Positions 54,540-63,307 of a stretch of 64,000 nucleotides of DNA are shown in pieces. The first letter of the stretch is position 1, and every line of letters begins with the position of its first letter. The stretch is from NCBI RefSeq assembly GCF_000520015.2, contig NZ_CP007044.2, positions 2,170,001 through 2,234,000 of the forward strand, given 5' to 3'. The DNA comes from Chania multitudinisentens RB-25. GTDB taxonomy: Bacteria; Pseudomonadota; Gammaproteobacteria; Enterobacterales; Enterobacteriaceae. Below the pieces are notes generated by a model. It saw only the letters and a list, made by a program, of their open reading frames with translations, searched no databases and was not told the origin of the DNA. The position numbers and the translations under genes are program-made.

Positions 54540-54898
54540 GTCTACCGGCAAGGAGCTGGTTGGAGCAGGAAAACATCAGGATGATGTAGCTTCAGGAAGA
54601 AGAAAAGGATGCACTCAGGAAGAGTGGAAAAGGATTGGTGTCAGGGTGACGCTTAGGATGTTTCAGGATTGAAACCAAGGACACCTCCAGGACGGAGATT
54701 GAGAGCCAGCACAGGAATGTTGGCGGGTCAGGAAGACTGAGGAACTGCATCAGGACGATGTTATAGGACTTAGCAAGGATAGTTTGGTCAGGATGGCCGA
54801 GGGAAAAGTTTTCAAGGATCGAGCAGGGAGCACACATTGTAGCAGGATAGCTATAAAACGAACCGGGGGCACTGTTGATGCAGTGCCCCCAATTTTTT
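54540..54898 (+). ncRNA. csrB: CsrB, CsrA-sequestering small RNA
   Basis: About 359 nucleotides (E. coli CsrB 369) on the plus strand between syd and yqcC, its place in E. coli. By my count about 25 GGA motifs occur, many as CAGGA or AAGGA, the CsrA-binding pattern. Stretches match E. coli CsrB as I recall it: AACATCAGGATGATG, AAGGACACCTCCAGGA, GGGTCAGGAAG, GGAAAAGTTTTCAAGGA and AAACGAACCGGG. It ends in a 10-bp GC-rich hairpin plus six T. Open frames seen across it are shadows. It sequesters CsrA under BarA/UvrY control. Confidence 0.95.
54865..54898 (+). terminator. csrB intrinsic terminator
   Basis: GGGGGCACTG and CAGTGCCCCC are perfect arms around TTGATG, followed by AA and six T. Confidence 0.93.
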
Positions 54899-54900
54899 GC

Positions 54901-54928
54901 ATCTGAACATTGAATATAATGTTCAGAT
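54901..54928. repeat. Perfect hairpin between csrB and the MFS gene
   Basis: ATCTGAACATT and AATGTTCAGAT pair over 11 bp around GAATAT. It lies 23 bases beyond the MFS stop (leftward) and just after the csrB terminator. It lacks a U tract on either side, so its role as a terminator of the convergent gene is only possible. Confidence 0.6.
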
Positions 54929-54951
54929 TGATGAATGAGTTACTTCCGTTA

Positions 54952-56190
54952 TCAACCAATGGCTCCCAGCGTATCTCCAGTGCTGTGCTTCCTCGGTAAC
55001 AGGAACAACGTCGCATAAATATCCAAGAGATAAATCCCCGCCAGCAGGCTGATAGCCGCCGTAAACGAAACCTGTGTCACCAATGCTCCAATCACCAATG
55101 GCCCAAGGCCACCCACACCGCGCCCTAGATTAAACAGAATGTTTTGCGCCGTAGCGCGCGCTTGTATTGGGTAAGTATCTGAAATTAAAGCACCATAGCC
55201 CCCAATCATACCATTAACGAACACCCCCATCAGCGCGCCTGCAAACAGCATCAAGGTAGGATCGCTGAGCTGGGCGTAGCAAATGACCATCACGACTGCG
55301 CCAATCTGGTAAATCACAAAGATTTTCCAGCGCGGGAAGCGGTCGGCCAATACCCCGAATAGCCAAATACCAAAGGTCATACCGAGCACGGTAACCGCCG
55401 TCCATACGCCGGACTTGGTTAACGAAAAACCAAAGTTTTTTGCCAGATAGGTCGGCATCCAGATCATCAGCCCGTAATAACCGAAGTTTTGTACCGAACA
55501 CAGGATGAGTATCCCCAGGCTGGCTTTGCCAGTGGGGCGATCTTTGAAAAGGAGTTTGACGCGTTGAGTGAAGGATAGCTGCTGTTCATGGGTATTTTGT
55601 TGCACAAATTCCTTGGGTTCGCCCATCGTGCGGCGGATCAGGAAGGAAACCAGAGCTGGCAGCAAGCCAACCAGGAACATGCCACGCCAGCCGATATAGG
55701 GGAGCAATAGCGGGGTAAGGAAGGCCGCAGCCAGCACGCCAAGTTGCCAGCCCATTCCCACATAGGCTGAAGCGCGGTTGCGTTTTTCTGCTGGCCAGGC
55801 TTCGGCGATCAGCGCCATACCGATACCAAACTCACCGCCCAAGCCGATACCGGCCAATGTGCGGTAAACGAGCAGATCCCAGTAGCCGACGGCAATCGCA
55901 CATAGGCCGGTAAACAGAGAGAACATCAGGATGGTGAGCGTTAAAATACGGATGCGCCCGAAACGGTCGCTGAGGTGGCCGAAGATCACGCCGCCGATCA
56001 CTGCGCCTATCAACGTCCAAGTGACCAGCGAACCCGCTTCCGATGAGGTTAAGCCCAATTCATAGGTGATCACCGGCAGCATAAAGCCGAGTATCAGCAA
56101 ATCGAAGCCATCCATGGCATAACCGGTAACGGAAGCCAACATGGCTTTACCGGGTGTCGCATGATTTTTTGTTAGTGATATTTCAGACAT
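54952..56190 (-). CDS. MFS transporter, aromatic-acid/H+ symporter type
   Basis: A 412-residue protein with about 12 membrane spans. DGFDLLILGF in span 1 and GHLSDRFGRIRIL between spans 2 and 3 are typical of the aromatic acid:H+ symporter group (PcaK, MhpT) of the major facilitator superfamily; GEFGIGMALIAEAWP is another shared block. The substrate cannot be told, and no catabolic genes adjoin it. It lies between csrB and yqcC, which are neighbours in E. coli, so it looks like a lineage-specific insertion. Confidence 0.85.
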   Translation of the reverse strand: MSEISLTKNHATPGKAMLASVTGYAMDGFDLLILGFMLPVITYELGLTSSEAGSLVTWTLIGAVIGGVIFGHLSDRFGRIRILTLTILMFSLFTGLCAIAVGYWDLLVYRTLAGIGLGGEFGIGMALIAEAWPAEKRNRASAYVGMGWQLGVLAAAFLTPLLLPYIGWRGMFLVGLLPALVSFLIRRTMGEPKEFVQQNTHEQQLSFTQRVKLLFKDRPTGKASLGILILCSVQNFGYYGLMIWMPTYLAKNFGFSLTKSGVWTAVTVLGMTFGIWLFGVLADRFPRWKIFVIYQIGAVVMVICYAQLSDPTLMLFAGALMGVFVNGMIGGYGALISDTYPIQARATAQNILFNLGRGVGGLGPLVIGALVTQVSFTAAISLLAGIYLLDIYATLFLLPRKHSTGDTLGAIG

Positions 56191-56352
56191 GTTTTTTATC
56201 TGTGTGGTTTTGAGTGGGCGTATTGTGCCGTGCCGTGGGCAGAGCTACCAGATAAAATATACAAAGAGCTTCAGCTCAGTAGGGTTGGGGCCATCAAGCA
56301 CAAATGCTATGCTTTTGCGCCAAGAATCAGGGCCTACAGTTCGGGAATATAG

Positions 56353-56682
56353 ATGAGTATTGAGAACCAGATTCGCCACAGTTTACAGTCGATTGAGCAA
56401 GCTATGCGGGATTTGGCATTGTGGCAGACTGAACCGCCTGAGGCAGAGGCATTCGCCAGCACGGAACCTTTCTGCGTAGATCGTATGTTGGCGGAGGAGT
56501 GGTTGCAGTGGGTGCTGTTGCCACGTATGCATGCGTTGCTGGATACCAAGGCGCAACTACCCACGAGTTTTATGATCGCGCCTTATTTTGATGTGGCGCT
56601 GAAGCATAAGCAACCGGGTTGCGCACCATTGTTGGAATTGTTACAGCGCTTGGATGCATTGCTGAATAAAGAGCCGCAATAG
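56353..56682 (+). CDS. yqcC: YqcC family protein
   Basis: A 109-residue protein, the length of E. coli YqcC, with the conserved EWLQWVLLPRMHALLD and the ends STEPFCVDRM and APYFDVAL. The function is not known. In E. coli truC follows directly; here a YidI-like gene follows instead. Confidence 0.9.
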   Translation: MSIENQIRHSLQSIEQAMRDLALWQTEPPEAEAFASTEPFCVDRMLAEEWLQWVLLPRMHALLDTKAQLPTSFMIAPYFDVALKHKQPGCAPLLELLQRLDALLNKEPQ

Positions 56683-56747
56683 TAGGCATGATTACGTTAC
56701 TATGGATGAACATCGTTTGATCGTGAATATACAGGGAAGGCTGCTTT

Positions 56748-57179
56748 ATGCTCAGGAAAGATCTTTTCGGTTGGCTCGGGATCGCTGTCGGTAGCATTGC
56801 GCTGCTGATGGCGATGCTTCATTTCTATGCTGGGCCATTCTCTCCTCAGCCGACTCTGGAAAGCATCGTCGCCAGCAAAGCGGTGGCAATCAAAGAATCC
56901 GTTCTGGCTTCGCTGGCGGGTAACAGTGTTGCTGCCAGTGTCTCACAGCCCCGTTATGACCTTGATCGGATATTGGAAATCATGACTGCGGTACTGGCGG
57001 CGGCTGCCGTGATTCTGGGGGTTATTGGTAGTGCGTGCCGGGTAAACCGGCGAATTGTCTCTGGCGCGTTGATGCTTGGTACAGGCACGTTGGCTTTTCA
57101 GTTTGCTGTTTTTGCGTTTGGCGTTATTGCGGTCATTTTTCTCATTGCGGTTGTATTGTGGCTGATTATGGGGGGGTAG
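56748..57179 (+). CDS. YidI-like inner-membrane protein
   Basis: A 143-residue protein with one hydrophobic span near the N-terminus (GWLGIAVGSIALLMAM) and three closely spaced spans in the second half (AAAAVILGVIGSA, ALMLGTGTLAFQFAVF, AVIFLIAVVLWLIM). It recalls E. coli YidI by layout, but I cannot confirm this. The function is not known. It ends 92 bases before the alpha-2-macroglobulin gene, on the same strand. Confidence 0.7.
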   Translation: MLRKDLFGWLGIAVGSIALLMAMLHFYAGPFSPQPTLESIVASKAVAIKESVLASLAGNSVAASVSQPRYDLDRILEIMTAVLAAAAVILGVIGSACRVNRRIVSGALMLGTGTLAFQFAVFAFGVIAVIFLIAVVLWLIMGG

Positions 57180-57271
57180 CAGGCCAAATAATCGGCTTTC
57201 TTCTGGTATACGTGCTAGTGTCAGGATGCTGTTTTCTGGGTATTTGTAAGGGTTCATAAGGTGCTGCAATA

Positions 57272-60200
57272 ATGGATTTATTAAAGTTCATCCTTCGTCT
57301 GCCTTTTACATTGATAAAAGGCGCATTTCGCCTGCTGGCTTTCATTCTGGGGTTGCTGGGTTGGTTGTTGAAGCCACTGATTGGCAAGGTTAATTGGAGT
57401 GCCCCTGGCTGGTTGGGCGGGTTGAAACGTGGCTTTCTGCGCTTGGAAAGCGGGGTGAATAAATATCCGAAAGCCATCAGCCTGGCGCTGGTGGTGTTGT
57501 TGTGTGCCGCTGGTGGCGCGTTTTACGGTTGGAACTGGTGGTTGAACCGGCCACAGCCGATTGAGCCTGCGCCGATGGTATACCAGGAAACCCGCGTGCA
57601 GGTTTCTGATCCTGAGCCTGTCAATTATGCGCTAGCGAAATCAGTACCGCAGGAAGTGGGGCTCGCTTTTCTGAATTCGGTGGCCCCACTGACCGAGGTG
57701 GGTAAAGTGGTAGAAAAAGGGATTACGCTTAACCCGGCCGCAGAGGGCCAGTGGAAATGGCACAATGCTCAGACATTGGTGTTTACACCGAAAAATCCGC
57801 TGCCAATGGGCGCTAAATATGAAGTAAATCTCGATCCTGCCGTTCTGCTGGCTCCGCAAATTAAACTCAAAAACACACGTTATAGCTTCAAGGTGCCCGC
57901 GTTCGATTATCAGTTGGGGAAAGCGGAGTATTATCAGGACCCGCAAGATCCGCAAAAGCACAGTGCTATCTTCAACATAAAATTCAATGCACCGGTCGAT
58001 GTGGCCAGTTTTGAAAAACAGCTCGCGTTAGGGGTGACGGAAGCTAAGGCCAAAGTGGCGAAGAAGCTTAACTTCTCACTGGTATACGACGAGAAAAAAT
58101 TGAATGCCTGGGTTCACTCAGAACCGCTGAAAGCGCTGGATCACGGTGGTACTGTGCAGCTCACCATTGGCCCTGGCGTTAAATCTGTGGTGTCTGCCAA
58201 TGCAACGGCGGAGACAAAAAATAATCGTGTAGTGGTGCCAACGTTGTATAGCCTGGCAGTGAATGATATTAATGCCCAAGTGGTGGGAGCCGATGGCGCA
58301 CAAGGCCAGCGTGTGCTGATTGTGACTTTTAGCGACGCCGTGAAGGATAAAGAGCTTGGCAGCGCGATCAACGCTTGGTTGCTGCCGCAGCATGACCCTA
58401 AGGCTCATGAGGCCAATCAGGAAGCAGATGTTTTCCATCATTGGGATATTCAAAGCGTTGATAAGAGTGTTCTAGCGCAATCAACGCCGTTAAGCCTCAC
58501 GCTCAACGACGCAGAAGAAACCTATCAGCCGCAGTTCAGTTTCACATTTGATGCGCCAGCTCACCGCTTTATGCTGATAGAAATCAATGATCTGATGACC
58601 TCATCCGGCGGTTATAAAATGCCGGAGAAACTTTACCGCATTGTAGAAGTGCCAGATTATCCAAAATCCTTGCAGTTTATGTCACAGGGTTCGCTGCTGT
58701 CGGTTAACGGTGACAAACAAATCAGTGTGGCAGCCCGCAACGTACCCGGCCTGCGCCTGGACATCAAACGGGTGATCCCGAGCCAGTTGCAACACATTGT
58801 CTCTTTCAAAAGCTGGGAATATTCTTCAACGCAGTTCAATCGGCTCAGCGATGAATATTTTACTGAACACTTCCAATACCAGACGGCGGTCAATAACGAT
58901 AAACCGGGAGAGGTAAGTTATCAGGGTATTGATCTTTCACGTTATCTCTCCACCAATCCTGATTCCCATCGCGGCGTATTTTTGTTAACGCTGTCGGAAT
59001 GGCAGCCGAACAAGAAATTATCACCCGCACCGGAAGAAGAAAGTGAACCAAATGAAGAAGAAAGCGATGAGGCGCCCAGCGTAGGGGATTCGCGCTTTGT
59101 TGTAGTGACCGATCTGGGAATTATTGCCAAACGCTCTCAGGATAAAACGCGTGATGTTTTTGTGCAGTCGATCCACAACGGGGCACCGGTCAGCAACGCC
59201 AAAGTGTCAGTGATCGCTAAAAATGGTGTGGCGCTGTTGATCCGAACGACGGATGCCAACGGGCATGTGCGGTTCCCAGCGTTGGAGGTGTATACCAACG
59301 AGCGTAAACCGGTGATGTTCCTGGTAGAAAAAGAGGGGGATGTCTCCTTCCTGCCAACCGGTGACTATAACGATCGCGGGCTGGATTTCTCGCGTTTCGA
59401 TATTGCAGGTGAAGAAACACCGGTCGATCCACGCACGTTGAGCAGCTACCTGTTCTCCGATCGGGGTGTTTACCGGCCGGGGGATACCTTCAATATCGGC
59501 TTGATTACCCGCGCGGTTGACTGGGGGGTTGCTCTGGCTGGTGTACCGGTGCGCGCCGAGATCCGCGATCCGCGCGACAAACTGATGACCACGGTACCAC
59601 TGACTCTCGGCAGCAGTGGTTTCAACGAATTGAGCTATACCACTGACGAAAACTCGCCGACCGGTGAATGGAACATTTACCTGTATCTGATTGACAAAAA
59701 TAATGATCCTTCCGCACTGCTTGGCCACACCGCGGTTAACGTGAAGGAGTTTGAGCCCGACCAGTTGAAAGTGAAACTGGAGCTGACGCCGAATCGCCAG
59801 CAAGGATGGGTGAAACCCTCTGAATTGCAGGCAAACATTGATGTGCAGAACCTGTTTGGTACGCCAGCCCAGGATCGCCGGGTTGCCTCAAGGCTGACGC
59901 TGCGGCCGATGTATCCGAATTTTGATCAGTTTCCTGATTACGCTTTCTATGAAAATCGTCAGAACAGCGATGGGTTTGAAACCGAACTGGAAGACAGAAC
60001 CACCAATGAGCAAGGTATGGCGAATATCCCGCTGGATCTGAAATCCTATGCGGATGCCACTTATCAGTTGCAGTTGTTGTCTGAGGCCTTCGTGGCCGGT
60101 GGTGGGCGTTCGGTGGCGGCGACCGCGCGCGTGCTGGTGTCACCTTATGATTATCTGATCGGTGTGAAGCCAGATGGTGATTTAGGCTACATCAACCGTG

Positions 60201-63200
60201 ATGCAGTGCGTCATCTGAACGTGATCGCTGTCGATCCGTCATTAAAGAAAATTGCGCTACCCGAGCTGAAATGGGTATTGATCGAGCAACGGTATATTTC
60301 AGTGCTCACCAAACAGGATTCCGGGGTTTACAAATATCAGTCGAAGATGAAGGAAGTGCAACTTTCGGAGCAGCCATTGGCGCTGGCTGAACAAGGTAAT
60401 GAGCTGACGCTGGCGACCAATAAACCGGGCGATTTTGTGCTGGTGATCGAAGATGCGCAAGGTACAGTGCTCAACCGCATTGCTTACAGCGTGGCGGGCA
60501 ATGCTAACCTGAGCCGTTCGCTGGATCGCAATGCTGAACTGAAGTTGAAACTGGATCGGGCGGAATATCAGCCAGGGGAAGAGATCGAAGTCTCGATCAA
60601 TGCTCCTTATACCGGCAGCGGCTTAATCACCATCGAGAAAGACCGGGTATATGGTTGGCAATGGTTCCATACCGATACCACCAGTTCGGTACAAAAAATC
60701 CGTGTTCCTGCCGGAATGGAAGGCAACGGTTACGTCAACGTGCAGTTTGTGCGAGATGTGAATTCCAGCGAAATCTTTATGAGCCCGCTGAGCTATGGCG
60801 TGATGCCGTTTAAGATCAGCACCCGTGCCCGGCAAAATAACCTTGAAGTGCTGGCCCCTGCGGTGATTAAACCGGGCGAAAATCTGGCAATGACGGTGAA
60901 AACCGACGGCCCGCAGCAGGTGGCGCTGTTTGCTGTAGATGAAGGGATCTTGCAGGTGGCACGTTATCGCCTGAAAGATCCGCTGGAGTATTTCTTCCGC
61001 AAACGGGAGCTGAGCGTAGCCAGCTCGCAAATCCTCGATCTGATCCTGCCGGAATTCAGCAAGCTGATGGCGTTGACTGCGGCTCCGGGGGGCGACGGCG
61101 GCGAGGGGCTGGATCTTAACCTGAACCCGTTCAAGCGCAAGCGTGACAAGCCGGTAGCCTACTGGTCTGGCATTACGGAAGTGAACGGTGAGAAACAGTT
61201 CGATTATCCGGTGCCGGATTACTTTAACGGCAAAATCCGGGTGATGGCGATTTCGGTCACGCCGGATAAAATCGGTAAAGCGCAGACGTCTACAACGGTG
61301 CGTGACAACTTTATCATGACGCCCAACGTGCCCTCGATGGTGGCTCCGGGTGATGAGTTTGATGTCAGCGTAGGGGTCAGCAACAACCTTGAAGGGTTGA
61401 ATGGTCAAGCCGTTGCGGTGAGCATCCAGCTAACGCCGCCACCGCAGTTGGAGGTGGTGGGCAATGCGGAACAAAACTTGTCGTTGGCGGAAAAACGTGA
61501 AGGAGTCGTGAGCTTCCGCCTGCGTGCCAAATCGAGCCTCGGTGATGCGCCGCTGGTGTTCGATGCCCGCTATGGTGACAAAACCAGCCGCCGCACCATC
61601 AGTACTTCGGTGCGCCCGGCAACGCCTTATCGCACGCAGTCGGTGATGGGCCGGATGAACGGCAGCAGCCAGAATATTGATAACCTGCGGCAGATGTTCG
61701 ATGCCTACGCGCAGCGGCGGGCGGCGGTGTCTTATTCGCCATTGGTATTGACCAGCGGCTTGGCGCAGTATCTGGCAGATTATCCGTATTACTGCTCTGA
61801 ACAGATTGTCAGCCGTTCAATCCCGCTGATGCTGCAAGGCCAGCACCCGGAAATGAATAGCAGCTTGAGCCAGGCAGAGGTCAGCAAGCAGTTGAAAAAC
61901 CTGCTCGCGGTATTACGTTCCCGCCAGAATGACAGCGGTGCAATAGGTGCCTGGCGTTCATCACCGGATGCCGATCCGTTTGTGACGCCGTATGTGGTGC
62001 AATATCTGTTGGAAGCTAAAGCGGCGGGCTATGCGTTGCCAGCCGGTATGCTTGATGAGGCCAACGGTGCGCTGCGTGAGTTAGCTGCCAGCCGCTATGA
62101 CGATCTGTATCACCTGCGTCTGCGTACGTGGGCGGTTTATCTGTTGACGTTGCAGGGGGAAATCACTACTAACTCGCTGGCTGCGGTGCAGGCTACGTTG
62201 CAGAAACTGTATCCAGATAGCTGGAAAACCGATCTGAGTGCGTTGTATCTGGCTTCTGCTTACCGCCTGTTAAAAATGGATGATGAAGCCAATGCCTTGT
62301 TGCAGCCGAGCTGGAACCAGCTCAGCAAAGCCTATGACAAAGCCTGGTGGACGCAAAATTACTTCGATCCGCTGGTGCAGGACGCCACGCGGTTGTATCT
62401 GATTACTCGCCATTTCCCGGAAAAAGTGTCTGCCATACCGCCGCAGGTGCTGGATAATATGGTCAGGGCGCTGAGAGAGGAGCGTTATACCACCTATTCT
62501 TCGGCCATGAGCATTCTGGCGTTGGAGAGTTATTCGGCACAGGTGACGGCGCAGTCGGCCACCGCAGATGCGTTGAAGATCGCGCAAACCAGTAAGCACA
62601 GCAATGTCGATCCACAGATAATTTCGGCGTTGGAGGGGCGGTTTATCAAAGGGCAGTTTACCGCAGAGGCACAGGCTATCCACTTTGAAAATAGCCGTGA
62701 TATACCAGCCTGGTACGTGGTGACGCAGGCCGGTTACGATCTGGCTGCGCCGCAGAAAGCGATTTCGCGCGGGCTGGAAATCACCCGTGATTACACCGAC
62801 GAGCAAGGCAAACCGCTCACGCAGGTGACGCTGGGGCAGAAAATCAATGTGCATCTGAAAATCCGCGCCAACTCGCAAGAGGGGCAGGATAATCTGGCGA
62901 TTGTCGATCTGCTGCCTGGCGGGTTTGAAGTCGTGCAGCAAACGCCTCCGCCACCGGCAACGGAAAATGAGGGTGAAAGCAGTAATGCCATTGACGCTGG
63001 CTGGCAGTCACCGCTGGCGGCGCCGGGCTCCACCTGGGCACCGGATTACAGCGATATTCGCGAAGATCGGGTGATCATTTATGGTAGCGCCACGACGGAT
63101 GTGCAGGAGTTTATCTATCAGATTAAAGCAACCAACACCGGCAGCTTCGTGATCCCACCGGCTTATGGCGAAGCCATGTACGATCGTGAAGTGCAGGCGG

Positions 63201-63247
63201 TGTCGGTCAGTAATGGTAAGTTGGTTGTTGTACCCGCGAAAAACTAA
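57272..63247 (+). CDS. yfhM: Bacterial alpha-2-macroglobulin with thioester motif
   Basis: A 1991-residue protein, longer than E. coli YfhM (1653). The N-terminus has no lipobox; it has a first amphipathic/hydrophobic stretch (residues 5-40) and one clear membrane span (about 68-88, ISLALVVLLCAAGGAFYGWN), so it is anchored by a span and not by lipid. The MG-domain array follows, with an acidic low-complexity insertion near residue 590-605 (EEESEPNEEES). The thioester CSEQ is at 1508-1511 within DYPYYCSEQIVSRS. It traps foreign proteases in the periplasm. pbpC follows 60 bases later, the conserved partner that repairs the wall. Confidence 0.92.
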   Translation: MDLLKFILRLPFTLIKGAFRLLAFILGLLGWLLKPLIGKVNWSAPGWLGGLKRGFLRLESGVNKYPKAISLALVVLLCAAGGAFYGWNWWLNRPQPIEPAPMVYQETRVQVSDPEPVNYALAKSVPQEVGLAFLNSVAPLTEVGKVVEKGITLNPAAEGQWKWHNAQTLVFTPKNPLPMGAKYEVNLDPAVLLAPQIKLKNTRYSFKVPAFDYQLGKAEYYQDPQDPQKHSAIFNIKFNAPVDVASFEKQLALGVTEAKAKVAKKLNFSLVYDEKKLNAWVHSEPLKALDHGGTVQLTIGPGVKSVVSANATAETKNNRVVVPTLYSLAVNDINAQVVGADGAQGQRVLIVTFSDAVKDKELGSAINAWLLPQHDPKAHEANQEADVFHHWDIQSVDKSVLAQSTPLSLTLNDAEETYQPQFSFTFDAPAHRFMLIEINDLMTSSGGYKMPEKLYRIVEVPDYPKSLQFMSQGSLLSVNGDKQISVAARNVPGLRLDIKRVIPSQLQHIVSFKSWEYSSTQFNRLSDEYFTEHFQYQTAVNNDKPGEVSYQGIDLSRYLSTNPDSHRGVFLLTLSEWQPNKKLSPAPEEESEPNEEESDEAPSVGDSRFVVVTDLGIIAKRSQDKTRDVFVQSIHNGAPVSNAKVSVIAKNGVALLIRTTDANGHVRFPALEVYTNERKPVMFLVEKEGDVSFLPTGDYNDRGLDFSRFDIAGEETPVDPRTLSSYLFSDRGVYRPGDTFNIGLITRAVDWGVALAGVPVRAEIRDPRDKLMTTVPLTLGSSGFNELSYTTDENSPTGEWNIYLYLIDKNNDPSALLGHTAVNVKEFEPDQLKVKLELTPNRQQGWVKPSELQANIDVQNLFGTPAQDRRVASRLTLRPMYPNFDQFPDYAFYENRQNSDGFETELEDRTTNEQGMANIPLDLKSYADATYQLQLLSEAFVAGGGRSVAATARVLVSPYDYLIGVKPDGDLGYINRDAVRHLNVIAVDPSLKKIALPELKWVLIEQRYISVLTKQDSGVYKYQSKMKEVQLSEQPLALAEQGNELTLATNKPGDFVLVIEDAQGTVLNRIAYSVAGNANLSRSLDRNAELKLKLDRAEYQPGEEIEVSINAPYTGSGLITIEKDRVYGWQWFHTDTTSSVQKIRVPAGMEGNGYVNVQFVRDVNSSEIFMSPLSYGVMPFKISTRARQNNLEVLAPAVIKPGENLAMTVKTDGPQQVALFAVDEGILQVARYRLKDPLEYFFRKRELSVASSQILDLILPEFSKLMALTAAPGGDGGEGLDLNLNPFKRKRDKPVAYWSGITEVNGEKQFDYPVPDYFNGKIRVMAISVTPDKIGKAQTSTTVRDNFIMTPNVPSMVAPGDEFDVSVGVSNNLEGLNGQAVAVSIQLTPPPQLEVVGNAEQNLSLAEKREGVVSFRLRAKSSLGDAPLVFDARYGDKTSRRTISTSVRPATPYRTQSVMGRMNGSSQNIDNLRQMFDAYAQRRAAVSYSPLVLTSGLAQYLADYPYYCSEQIVSRSIPLMLQGQHPEMNSSLSQAEVSKQLKNLLAVLRSRQNDSGAIGAWRSSPDADPFVTPYVVQYLLEAKAAGYALPAGMLDEANGALRELAASRYDDLYHLRLRTWAVYLLTLQGEITTNSLAAVQATLQKLYPDSWKTDLSALYLASAYRLLKMDDEANALLQPSWNQLSKAYDKAWWTQNYFDPLVQDATRLYLITRHFPEKVSAIPPQVLDNMVRALREERYTTYSSAMSILALESYSAQVTAQSATADALKIAQTSKHSNVDPQIISALEGRFIKGQFTAEAQAIHFENSRDIPAWYVVTQAGYDLAAPQKAISRGLEITRDYTDEQGKPLTQVTLGQKINVHLKIRANSQEGQDNLAIVDLLPGGFEVVQQTPPPPATENEGESSNAIDAGWQSPLAAPGSTWAPDYSDIREDRVIIYGSATTDVQEFIYQIKATNTGSFVIPPAYGEAMYDREVQAVSVSNGKLVVVPAKN

Positions 63248-63255
63248 TAAACCAC

Positions 63256-63294
63256 CATCAGCCTCTGATCGTTACTCAACGGCAGGGGCTGATG
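63256..63294 (+). repeat. Hairpin between the macroglobulin gene and pbpC
   Basis: CATCAGCCTCTG and CAGGGGCTGATG pair over 12 positions with one G-T pair and a 15-base loop. There is no U tract, so it may stabilise or attenuate the transcript rather than end it. Confidence 0.5.
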
Positions 63295-63307
63295 TGCTGA
63301 GTCAACC

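Noticed and set aside
54592..55016. Minus-strand open frames of 81 and 88 codons between syd and the MFS gene
   Set aside because: They are antisense to CsrB, rich in Ser/Leu from complemented GGA motifs, and lack ribosome binding sites.
56285..56293. TTGGGGCCA, identical to the E. coli fimS inverted repeat
   Set aside because: A single 9-mer is expected about every 130 kb on both strands; there is no partner copy and it lies 51 kb from the recombinase gene.
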